This document shows, one piece after another, positions 55,395 to 64,000 of a DNA stretch of 64,000 nt. Origin of the DNA: Oreohelix idahoensis (Eukaryota; Mollusca; Gastropoda; Stylommatophora; Oreohelicidae); NCBI GenBank assembly GCA_024509875.1, contig JAMPIV010013733.1:1-64000 (forward strand). Reading direction: 5' to 3'. The translations under genes were made by a program, and so were the position numbers. The notes below the pieces were generated by a model that worked only from the letters and a program-made list of their open reading frames with translations, was not told where the DNA came from and did not search any database. Each line of letters begins with the position of its first letter. Position 1 is the stretch's first letter.

Positions 55395-55891
55395 TAAAGA
55401 GTCTTGCTCATACGTTTGCTTTCATACCTATACTAACTGAATCAACTATGATTGTTTCGTTTTAAAATGACAAGTAGCACATTTAATAATCAATTAGTTT
55501 TAACAGGTTAAAATAGCGATGGAATGATGATGAATTTTAGATGTAAATTAAATTGTATTCACTGAGACTTGGGTTGAGCATTTATACAAACTATTGTCCT
55601 TTTACTGTTTCCTTAATAAAATTAGCTGGTCTAAGTGAGTAATGAAGCTGTGGTTTCGTCAATTATTCTGTGATGAGGGCCCTTCTCCACACAACTCGTC
55701 CTATGTAGGCGGTTAGAGTTGCTTTCCTCTTCTTAATACACAACTAGAGACGTCGAAACTTTAGTCTTGCATCTTCTTACCACGAACAGTCTGATAACCT
55801 CGTTCCTCGAACTTTAGACACAATAAAACCAACACATACCTCTGCTAGGTACATTTGGTTGGAAGATTAACCGGCGCATTGTCTCGCTGTG

Positions 55892-56969
55892 TCTCTCCAC
55901 ATGTAAGCCTACCTTGCCGTGGTTGGAGAGCTTGAGCGCCTCAATGATCCCGGGAGCTATGCCGGCGGGAGTTTTACTCCTGGCAGGGTCACCCAAGCCG
56001 GACAGGTCCTGGGTGAGGGGCCAGACTAAATGGGCTGAGGAGTGGGTGGAACCCTATAGGTGTAGATGCAGAACCCACCGGCGAGTGGTACATGCTCTGG
56101 TCTGCACCAATCCACCCCCACTTCATGGGTTAAATGCTTTCTTGCCTCATTCTTCACTGTTTGTCGTCTATCACGCCCATGGCGACCGTTGCCTCAATTG
56201 GCTGTGTGTGGTGTACCCGGAAACGGGGCCTCCCAGTACTGAGGCAAAGTTAAGTCCCCGATGTCACTTATCGGTGCAGAATTGAGAGAGATGGCTGAGC
56301 ATCACAATCCCTCCTGTGTTGCAGCATGATGAGAACCCAGCATTGCACACTGAGCATGGGGGGATCACTTGGGCACCAGACTTAATACTGGCTCTTGACT
56401 GGATGGCCGCATGCAGGAGATTTCTACAATGGAGGGTTTGGCAGGTGGTGGGTATCGGGAAGTGGCTCTGTGCAGGACGTGAGGATTCCTTGGGAGAGCC
56501 CAGAACCAGAGCACAGCATTGTGCAAGCTCTGCATAGTTGGAGAGCCCCCTGGATGACGGGGAATGCACAGTGTGCTACCCCACCTATCCCCAACTGCTA
56601 ACTTAGAACCAGAAGTGGGGTCCTCTGTATGCGTGCCAGGCCAGGATAAAATGCCTGGGAAAGAGACTGGAGCTCAGAACTCCCTAACTCAAAGTTGCAG
56701 GATGGCAGAAAAGCCACGGGAAAGACAGGGCTATTTTGAAGATAACGCAACCATATTTTCACCATACGAGCTCGGACGCCGCCTCGGTAAACAAGGTCCG
56801 CGCAGAGCAGTGACACCCCCAGGCTGCTTGCGAATAGTCTACTACTGGGAACATAAACAGATTAGGGATGAGCCCACTCTCCCGTTGAACAGGTGCTAAA
56901 GTCGTAGATACTGGGCCAGAAGGCGCACCGGAAACCACAGTATCATGCAACTCGCTTTTTTTTTTTTTT
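55892..56969 (+). other. I-like LINE 5' region, ORF1 not resolved
   Basis: GC-rich, begins TCTCTCCACATGTAAGCCTA. Several overlapping open pieces exist (55,914-56,285; 56,316-56,537; 56,564-56,899), but none shows the CCHC knuckles expected of ORF1 in this superclade. It may be a long 5' UTR with internal promoter, or an ORF1 broken by frameshifts. A T12 run lies just before the pol start. Confidence 0.5.
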
Positions 56970-58557
56970 ATGGAGAGTACACCGTCAAATAAATCTCGTT
57001 CTGGTGCTCGCCCTGTGGAGCTCCACCAGGCAGGTGCAGTGCCGGGCTCTGAGCCTCGACAGAGCCCACCCTCAGCTACTGGAGGACCCTCTAGACCGTC
57101 TTGTGGAGTCAACAGACGGCGGAGGAGAACTACTGACCAAAACAAAACAGAAAAAGAGAAACCCAGAGTGCCACTTGTCATGATGCACTGGAATGCAGAG
57201 GGAGTGAACAGCAAGCAGGCTGGATACAGCAAAAAGACAGAGCTGGAAAAACATCTTGTATGAGAAGCAAGTCAGTGTTTGCTGTATCCAAGAGACTCAC
57301 TTGAAAGCAGATCAAACCTTTAAAATAAGGGGATATCAATGCTTCAGATCCGACAGACAAGATAGACGAAAAGGAGGAGTACTTACTCTTGTAAGGAATA
57401 ACATTCCTGCACACGAAAGGAAAACCTTCATGGATGGAGCAGAATATCAGCTGCTGCAGATAAAGGTAGACAAGATGGAAATAGAACTCCTGAACTATTA
57501 CTGTCCGAACAACAAACCCCTGAGTCTCAGCTCTATACAGGTACCAGCCACCAACTTTATAGCAGTTGGAGACTTTAATAGCCACTCCCAGAGCTGGGGC
57601 TATAACCATCTGGATCACAGAGGTGAAGAGGTTGAAACTTGGCAAGATGATCACTCCCTAATCCTAGTCAATAATGCCACAGATACTTCTACCTTCTACT
57701 CCAGAGGATGGCACACAACCTCAACACCAGATCTTGCCTTCTCCACACCAGATATAGCTGGATCTATTAGTAGAGAAGTAGGAGACCAACTAGGGGGAAG
57801 CGACCATCGCCCAATCTTTCTTACTGTCCAGAGTGCAACTCTCAGTACAGGCCCAGCCATTACAAGATGGAACTACAAAAAAGCCAACTGGGGTTTATTC
57901 AGGCATCAGGTGAACACGCTGCTGTCTACCCTCAAGGTACAGAACAGAGACATTAATGAAGTGGTAAAAGACTTCAACAGATGCATACTACAAGCTGCAA
58001 AAGAAACCATTCCCAAAGGATGCCGGCGTAACTACATACCATACTGGTCCAGCACACTCCAAGAACGTCAGGAAGCTATGGACAAGGCTAGAAAGGACGC
58101 AGAGTCTCAGCCTTCACTTGAAACTCACAACAAATGGAAAAAGGCTGTAGCAGAGTTTCAGAGAACAAAGCTAGAAGAAAAGCGGAAAAGCTGGAGAACT
58201 AAAACGGCATCGCTGAACCTTGAGAAAGACGGCAGGAAACTTTGGAGATTAGTCAAGTCTCTAAATGAAGAGCATTCCTCACCAAGGCAGACTATCACAT
58301 TGGATGAAGGTGGCAAACTTTTCAGAGGAAAACAAGCTGCAGACTTGTTTGCTAGAAGATACAGTTCAGAAAGCAACTTACCCATTAACATAGACCATCA
58401 GAGAGAGATAAGAAAAGAAATACTGGCAACCATGGGACAGACAGATACTCCTGCCCCAATGAGGGAACCCATCACACTAGGAGAACTACAGAAGGCTATT
58501 TCCAAGCTTAAGTTTCAAAGTCACCCGGCCCAGACAAAATCAGCAACGAAATGCTAG
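56970..58557 (+). pseudogene. I-like LINE endonuclease and pre-RT (frameshifted)
   Basis: Begins MESTPSNKSRSGARPVEL, a basic leader, then the endonuclease opens with LVMMHWNAEGVNSK near 57,175. At about 57,256-57,262 one base shifts the frame. The nuclease continues with VCCIQETHLKADQTF (catalytic Glu), KGGVLTLVRNNIPA, FIAVGDFNSHSQSWGY and LGGSDHRPIFLTV. A ~200-residue linker leads to AISKLKF near 58,515, where another one-base shift moves reading into the RT frame before the conserved KSPGPD motif. It nicks target DNA for primed reverse transcription in intact copies. Confidence 0.88.
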
Positions 58558-60452
58558 TAAATCTGAGCTCAGCAGCAAAGACAAAACTGCTTGAGATATT
58601 CAACCACAGCTGGTTGAAAGGAACGGTACCCCAAGTATGGAGAGAAGCCATCACAATACCCATACTAAAGAAAGGGAAATGTAAGACCGAGGCTGCAAGT
58701 TACCGGCCAATCAGTCTCACAAGCTGTGTTGGGAAGACTATGGAGCGAATAGTCAACCACAGATTGAAATGGTATTTAGAGTCTGAGCAGATCCTGGTGC
58801 CGGAACAAGCTGGATTTAGAGAATGCTACAGTATAGAAGACCAAGTTACTTACTTGTCTCAAGCAATAGAAGATGCCTTCCAGGAGAAGAAAAAGGTCCT
58901 AACGATCTGGGTCGACTTCAAGCAGGCCTTTGACAAGGTGTGGAAAGATGGCCTCATTGCAAAACTTAGGAGAAGTGGAATCCAAGGCAACATGATGAAA
59001 GGGATCCAGTCATACTTGCATAACAGGAGAACTAGAGTCACTCTTGACGGTCTGCAGAGCAGAAAAGTGTTGCTCCATCAGGGGGTACCTCAAGGAGGAG
59101 TAATTTCCCCAACACTCTTCCTTGTTTACATCAATGACCTGGTGAAAGATCTCCCTGCAGGAGTTAAAGCTGCCTTATATGCAGATGACCTAGTACTCTG
59201 GTGCGCTGATGAAAATGTCACCACAGCAAATTATAGAATGCAGCGGGCAGCAGACATGCTAGTGTCATGGGCAGAGAAATGGCTTATCACAATAAACACA
59301 GACAAAACCTCCACAACACTGTTCTCCCTCGCCCCCAAGGACAAATCAGCTAACATACACCTAGGGACAACCGTGATCAAGGAAGAAAGCTACCCCACCT
59401 ATCTTGGGGTGACATTTGACCAAAGGCTTACATGGAATAAGCATATTGAAAATGCAGAAGGAAAGGCCCGAAGACGACTAGGCATACTCAGAAAATTAGC
59501 AGGTACCAACTGGGGAGCAAATGAACGAAATCTAAAGAAGATTTATAATGGAGTAATAAGACCACACTTAGAGTTTAGCTCAGCAGCATGGTCATCAGCT
59601 GCTAACTCACATCTGCAGTCTTTGGACAAGGTGCAAAATCAAGCTCTCAGGCTCATTACAGGAGCCATGAAAACTACACCAATAACAGAGATGCAGAAGG
59701 TTGCTGGATTACAGACATTGTCCCATAGAAGAGACACAAAAACCATGATCCAGATGGAAAAGTACAACAGTATGCCAATGCACCCAATGAAGGCAAGACT
59801 AGATGATCTGGCATTGGGACGTCTAAAGCGTAGCAGCTTTGTGCATCGGGGGAAAAGACTTATAAGACAGCATCAAGAAGACCTATCCATGAAGACAACA
59901 CCACTGAAGCCCACCCTATACCCTGTACCATGGGAGCAGGCCAGCAGTGCCCTCCAAATTAATACAACAGTCAGTGGTCTCACAAGTGGATGTGAGTATA
60001 ATGATCTGCAAAAACGAACTGCTACATTGAGTATGATCCAAGAAAGCTATCCCGATCAATCATGGATACATGCCTATACAGATGGATCAGCAACTAATGC
60101 TGTTAGGAATGGAGGTGCCGGTATCTTTATCTCATATCCTGACAACCACTATGAGACTAGGCACATTCCCACTGGTAAATTCTGTTCCAACTATACAGCT
60201 GAGGTTCAAGCTCTAGAGCAAGCTGCAAATATGATTTATAACACCAACTCTGACTGCCACCAGGTAGTCATCCTCACAGATGCACTGTCTGTCCTGCAAG
60301 CTCTCAAGGGTGGTAAACTCCCGCATCTGAGAAATGAACTAAACAAGGTAGCTGCCAAAAAGAGAACCATACTTCAGTGGGTACCATCTCATTGTGGTGT
60401 ACCCGGAAATGAAAAGGCAGATAAACTTGCAAAAAAAGGGAGGAGAATGTGA
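58551..60452 (+). CDS. I-like LINE reverse transcriptase-RNase H
   Basis: A 633-codon open frame. RT: AITIPILKKGKCKTEAASYR, then AGFRECYSIEDQVTYL, VDFKQAFDKVWKDGLI (motif A), GVPQGGVISPTLFLVYINDL (motif B) and AALYADDLVLWCAD (motif C, both Asp present). The thumb has SYPTYLGVTFDQRLTWNKHI. RNase H: HAYTDGSATNAVRNGGAGIF (first Asp), YTAEVQALEQAA (Glu), VVILTDALSVLQAL (Asp) and WVPSHCGVPGNEKADKLAKK (His, Asp); all catalytic residues are present. The frame ends early because of an extra base in an A run (60,430-60,436; seven A versus six in the 5,668-6,234 copy). The ATG is internal; the natural protein starts upstream. Confidence 0.92.
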   Translation: MLVNLSSAAKTKLLEIFNHSWLKGTVPQVWREAITIPILKKGKCKTEAASYRPISLTSCVGKTMERIVNHRLKWYLESEQILVPEQAGFRECYSIEDQVTYLSQAIEDAFQEKKKVLTIWVDFKQAFDKVWKDGLIAKLRRSGIQGNMMKGIQSYLHNRRTRVTLDGLQSRKVLLHQGVPQGGVISPTLFLVYINDLVKDLPAGVKAALYADDLVLWCADENVTTANYRMQRAADMLVSWAEKWLITINTDKTSTTLFSLAPKDKSANIHLGTTVIKEESYPTYLGVTFDQRLTWNKHIENAEGKARRRLGILRKLAGTNWGANERNLKKIYNGVIRPHLEFSSAAWSSAANSHLQSLDKVQNQALRLITGAMKTTPITEMQKVAGLQTLSHRRDTKTMIQMEKYNSMPMHPMKARLDDLALGRLKRSSFVHRGKRLIRQHQEDLSMKTTPLKPTLYPVPWEQASSALQINTTVSGLTSGCEYNDLQKRTATLSMIQESYPDQSWIHAYTDGSATNAVRNGGAGIFISYPDNHYETRHIPTGKFCSNYTAEVQALEQAANMIYNTNSDCHQVVILTDALSVLQALKGGKLPHLRNELNKVAAKKRTILQWVPSHCGVPGNEKADKLAKKGRRM

Positions 60453-60826
60453 ACAAGAAGATAATGAAGTCACATACTTTGAGAAAAAGAGAGCTATCCA
60501 GACTATCAGAAGAGAACAGAACCAACCCAAAGACGACTATCACACTCTCGACCGGCAGGGACAGACAACTATTTTTTCGACTCAGGACAGGGCATAACAA
60601 ACTGAATAAACACATGCACAAGCTACGATTGTCTGCTTCACCACTGTGCACATGTGGATTAAACGAACAAACTGCTGAGCATGTTCTACAGGACTGTCCT
60701 CTGTATGACCAGTTAAGAAAGATATACTGGCCCAATGACTCAACACTAAACTCAAAGCTATATGGAGTTAAAGAGGAACTTCAAACAACAGTCGAATTCA
60801 TCATGAGAACTCGTCTGACGGTGTAA
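60394..60826 (+). pseudogene. I-like LINE C-terminal cysteine-rich tail
   Basis: Follows RNase H in shifted frames: EQEDNEVTY, then KKRAIQTIRREQNQP up to a run of six T near 60,571-60,576 (five in the truncated copy), and after another shift FRLRTGHNKLNKHMHKLRL and the cysteine group CTCGLNEQTAEHVLQDCPL, to the stop at 60,824-60,826. This tail is typical of I-superclade LINEs with RNase H and resembles a zinc-binding module of unknown role. Confidence 0.85.
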
Positions 60827-60873
60827 TCATCAAAGATGCGATCGCAAGAAGAAGAAGAAGAAGTCTCGCTGTG

Positions 60874-62390
60874 CACCCACCAATGTTAGCCTCTCTGAAT
60901 AATTAAATCCTTAAATATACACAGCGTAACTCAGGGAAGATGATTAGAAATCACCAATATTCTTTTGGGTATTAAACTGGGAAAATATGTGCTTGGACAG
61001 CGTGAGGGCAATGACGTGCCTGAATTACAGTTAATAATGTACATATATCTCACAAAATGATACTATACACTTGACGCACATGGAATGTAATCATCACTCA
61101 TTACTGCTCCATTCGGAGTCTGGGGTTGCTACTGCTTTCGCGTTTCTAATAAATGAGCATAAAACAAACACCAGCGCTTGCAGCAGTGGTTGATGAATAT
61201 ACTATTTTCATATTTTGAGGTTGCCAGCCTAATATATTACAACTTAGCAATGAAAACATGTCACATGGTAAAATAAATGTTTACACTTACCTCAAAGTAA
61301 CTTTTGGGAACACAAACTCATGGCACAGTTAGAATGGACACATCACGTTGATGCTTTCGAATCACTTGGTCAAGGAAATTTTAGTATTCCTCCTATGACA
61401 GGTGATCTGATTCCTTATGTCTCCAGTCTTTGGATTTAAAAATGCGGGTTTACTTGCAAGTTTCAAAATGACCCAAATACTCAGTCCTGGTCCTTTAAGT
61501 TTCCGGTCTTTGTTTTTAAAAAATGCGGGTTTACGTTTAAGGTTCAAAGTTGCCAAAATACTTCGATCTGCCATTATAATTTTGGAATCCTTTGTCCAAT
61601 CCTTCTCTCTGGCTCTAATGAATTGCTAGCTTGACGTGGCAATGCAGTCTGATTTGTGACTCCGATTTTGCTAGATTATATTGCCATTTCTCAGGTCAAG
61701 TCCCAGATTGTACTTTAAGACCAACTTGCCAATGAAAGTTAAAGTCTCTTCTCGTTCTCAAATCAAGCCAATGGTAAGCTCTTTAGAACTATATGGATCG
61801 GGGTGTTAAATCATAATATCCACCGCGTGTTTTAAAATATCAAACTTTAAAATTCCAACGCGTGACCTCTTTCTAATAAGGCAGTAATACTTCCGATTGC
61901 ATCTTTATGTAAACTCACAAACAAATCTATGAACATATTTCATGTTTGATGCTTACAAATACAACATCTTACTTTCCTCTGACACAGGTGGACCGGAAAT
62001 GATTATGTCATTCATGTCTGTCCAAAATGTGTCGCCCAGACAAGTAATCTCTTATCCGTTGCTTGTGCCCACAAAATCCGTCTACGGGCGAATAATATTA
62101 TCGCGAGGCACGGCTCGTGCGAACAACTCTACGTGAAAACTGAGCAGGCCCATATGGGTTTACCTGCGCTAATTTCAGCAAAGCTGTGAAGCGCCAACCA
62201 AATGTGATGCATTATTACAAACAAGGAGTGTCAAATGATTTGACAATATCAAATATCTGCTACATAGCAGAGAAAGAAAAAGGTGGGACCCGGAAATTTC
62301 TCGTAATTAGTCCTCACTTCAATTGCAATTGAGTACTGCTGTAGTGGAGAAGAGATCGAGAAGATGTCGCCCCAATTCATCCTGTGGCAA
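60874..62390. other. no gene; contains an 80-bp direct duplication
   Basis: AT-rich sequence. Bases 61,427-61,506 are partly repeated at 61,507-61,563 (period 80; shared AAATGCGGGTTTAC and GCCAAAATAC-like end). I see no exon or transposon. Confidence 0.55.
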
Positions 62391-62394
62391 TCTG

Positions 62395-62601
62395 TATGTA
62401 TGTATGTATGTATGTATGAATGAATGTGTGTGTATGTCTGACTGTCTGTCTGTATGTATGTATTGTATGTATGCATGTATGTATGTATGTATGTATGTAT
62501 GTATGTATGTATGTATGTATGTATGTATGTATGTATGTATGTATGTATGTATGTATGTATGTATGTATGTATGTATGTATGTATGTATGTATGTATGTAT
62601 G
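62395..62601 (+). repeat. (ATGT)n microsatellite
   Basis: About 200 bases of TATG units, interrupted near 62,416-62,470 (ATGAATGAATGTG, CTGACTGTCTGTCTG) and pure after about 62,475. Open frames across it encode only MYVC or IHTY strings. Confidence 0.97.
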
Positions 62602-64000
62602 CCTTTTCAACCAACGGTTGCCACCAGACTGGAAACACGGTGTAATTACCCTTGCGCATAAAAATGGAAATTTAAGCACCATCGAAGACTGGAGACCCAT
62701 CTCTCTTCTGCTATCATCATACAAGTTGTTCATGAAATTAATTCAATCTCGACACATGCAGTGGATTGTTGACACCCAGCGACTGTCACCTCGGCAAAAA
62801 GGATCATTGCCAAGAAATGGTCTTCAAGAACATGTCTTCACCTTAAAAACAGCAGTTAGTGACTTTCTACATTCATCAGGAAAGGCCTATCTGTGCTTTA
62901 TTGATATTAAAGATGCATTTGGCAGCATTGACCACGAATTTATGATAAGGGAGCTAAGCGAATCAGGCTACCCTGACGTCTTTGTCAACATCACCAAAGA
63001 TATATACAGTGGCTCCTCCTATCAAGTTAAAAACGCCAGTACTATCACAGACCGGATTGAGCGTAAGAAAGGTATTATTCAGGGGTGCCCATGGAGTGTC
63101 ATTGTATTTGAACAAGGCATCGATAAATGGCTGCGGTGGACTGAGCAAGGTTATCAAATACATCACATGCCGAATCCCATTCAAGGGTATGTGGATGACG
63201 TAAGTCTCTTCGCCCCCAACATACACGACTTACAATCAATGGCACAGAAGACAACAGTATTTATGGAGACCAGCGGGATGGAGGAGCCACAAAAGTGTGC
63301 AGTGTTCAGCGGTCAGCGAAGCGGAAACAATTCAACACTCGTAAGGCGGACATTAATATCCAAGGTCATGAAATCCCCTCTTCTGATAGAGGGCGTTCCT
63401 ACAGATACCTAGGACATGATATTACAATTGATAATACATCGGACCAGTTCCAAGCAAGCAGCCTTATGTTAGAATTTAGATCAAATTTAACCAAATTAAG
63501 CTGTGCCCCACTACCAACATCAGCAAAGATTTCATTAATTAACCCGATGTGTTTCGGTCCTCTCATGTTTTATTTTTCTAACATACACTTCACAGAAAAA
63601 CAACTTAAAGAAATTGAAGATGAAATTGTACAACACGTTAGAACATGGCTAGCGCTAAATGAATCATCCACAAGGAGCTATTTCTTTTGTCCCAGGTCGA
63701 AGGGTGGCCTTGGCATACCAAACCCCTTGATATTATACCACTCTCGACATATTTCATTCCTTATCAGTAGGCTCAATTGTGATGATAGTCTTGTAAAAAC
63801 TGCAGCAATAAACTCGTTAGATAGACATATGAAAAAACGTAAAATAGACCAAGTAGATGAAGATAGGAATAACTTTGCAAGTTACGAGTTAAACGAAACA
63901 AACCATCTAGCTAAAAGATCGAAGGTGAATTGGCCAAGATCATTTTGGATAGAACTGAACGAAGAATGCGCGCGTGAAGGAGTGAGTGTGAAAGTGGATG
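62602..64000 (+). pseudogene. R2-superclade LINE reverse transcriptase, 5'-truncated, runs off window
   Basis: Starts abruptly at the microsatellite inside the RT domain (LPPDWKHGVITLAHKNGN). Motifs: WRPISLLLSSYKLF, LSPRQKGSLPRNGLQEHVFT, LCFIDIKDAFGSIDHEFMI (motif A Asp), KKGIIQGCPWSVIVF (motif B) and GYVDDVSLFAPN (motif C, YVDD instead of the usual YADD). Near 63,345 the frame shifts, then runs open to the window edge: YRYLGHDITIDN, then PLPTSAKISLINPM, RSKGGLGIPNPLILYHSR. These thumb motifs are those of the R2/NeSL/Hero superclade, which carry a restriction-like endonuclease at the C-terminus, outside this window. The N-terminal zinc fingers are missing. Confidence 0.8.

Larger units (their letters stand above)
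55892..60863 (+). mobile_element. full-length I/Nimb-like LINE with perfect TSD
   Basis: A 4,972-bp non-LTR retrotransposon bounded by the 10-bp duplication TCTCGCTGTG (55,882-55,891 and 60,864-60,873). It is far more GC-rich at its 5' end than the flanks. Contents: 5' region and ORF1 area, endonuclease, RT, RNase H, cysteine-rich tail, and a 3' end GCGATCGC(AAG)n. RNase H after RT places it in the I superclade (I, Nimb, R1-like groups). The perfect duplication means recent insertion, although the polyprotein carries four frame breaks. The fragment at 5,668-6,234 is a truncated sibling. Confidence 0.93.

Noticed and set aside
56264..57654. Minus-strand open frames opposite the I-like LINE
   Set aside because: Shadows of the GC-rich coding strand; no independent motifs.
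62420..62660. MYVC-repeat and IHTY-repeat proteins
   Set aside because: Encoded by the (ATGT)n microsatellite in both directions; low-complexity artefact.

Overview
This is eukaryotic, almost certainly invertebrate-animal DNA. It is AT-rich, full of microsatellites, and built almost entirely of nested transposable elements: RTE, I-like and R2-like LINEs, tRNA-derived SINEs, two Ty3/Gypsy LTR elements, and hAT and piggyBac remnants. No operons, bacterial genes or CRISPR arrays are present. The mix of families resembles mollusc or other lophotrochozoan genomes, but that placement is inference.

The only candidate host gene lies on the minus strand and is split across most of the window. An exon at 45,324-45,162 encodes a type II signal anchor. 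An exon at 3,651-3,490 encodes a sulfotransferase P-loop. Their splice phases match (1 base + 2 bases), so the roughly 41.5 kb between them reads as one giant intron filled with transposons.

Layout. 0-2.6 kb: decayed hAT element with a LINE tail inserted. 2.6-9.4 kb: SINE, sulfotransferase exon, four truncated LINE copies and two dispersed repeats. 9.9-18.4 kb: Gypsy-1, flanked by 824-bp near-identical LTRs and a 5-bp target duplication. It encodes gag, protease, a probable RRM domain and RT-RNase H. Its integrase core is missing, but an integrase-C-terminus-like tail remains in front of RT. 18.6-19.3 kb: LINE RT fragment. About 19.8-26.9 kb: sequence that looks like unpolished low-quality read, containing a scrambled inverted Gypsy-1 LTR and a 42-base G tract. 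26.9-40.0 kb: Gypsy-2, with gag-PR-RT-RH-IN broken by one-base indels, a 4.5 kb 3' non-coding tract and a 1,057-bp 3' LTR. 40.4-43.8 kb: trinucleotide microsatellites and an 18-copy 43-bp satellite with a built-in hairpin. 44.2-50.8 kb: SINEs, LINE scraps, a piggyBac N-terminal fragment running into a ~387-bp satellite, and a ~50-bp repeat field. 50.8-54.2 kb: nearly intact RTE LINE with one in-frame stop. 55.9-60.9 kb: full-length I/Nimb-like LINE with a perfect 10-bp target duplication. 62.4-64 kb: (ATGT)n joined to an R2-superclade LINE running off the window.

The elements are independent parasites. The autonomous RTE and I-like copies explain the truncated copies elsewhere in the window, and an intact relative would be needed to move the integrase-less Gypsy-1. 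Many long reading frames are broken by single-base changes, several of them in homopolymers. Together with the noisy block, this suggests the assembly was not fully polished, so 'pseudogene' calls here should be treated with care.
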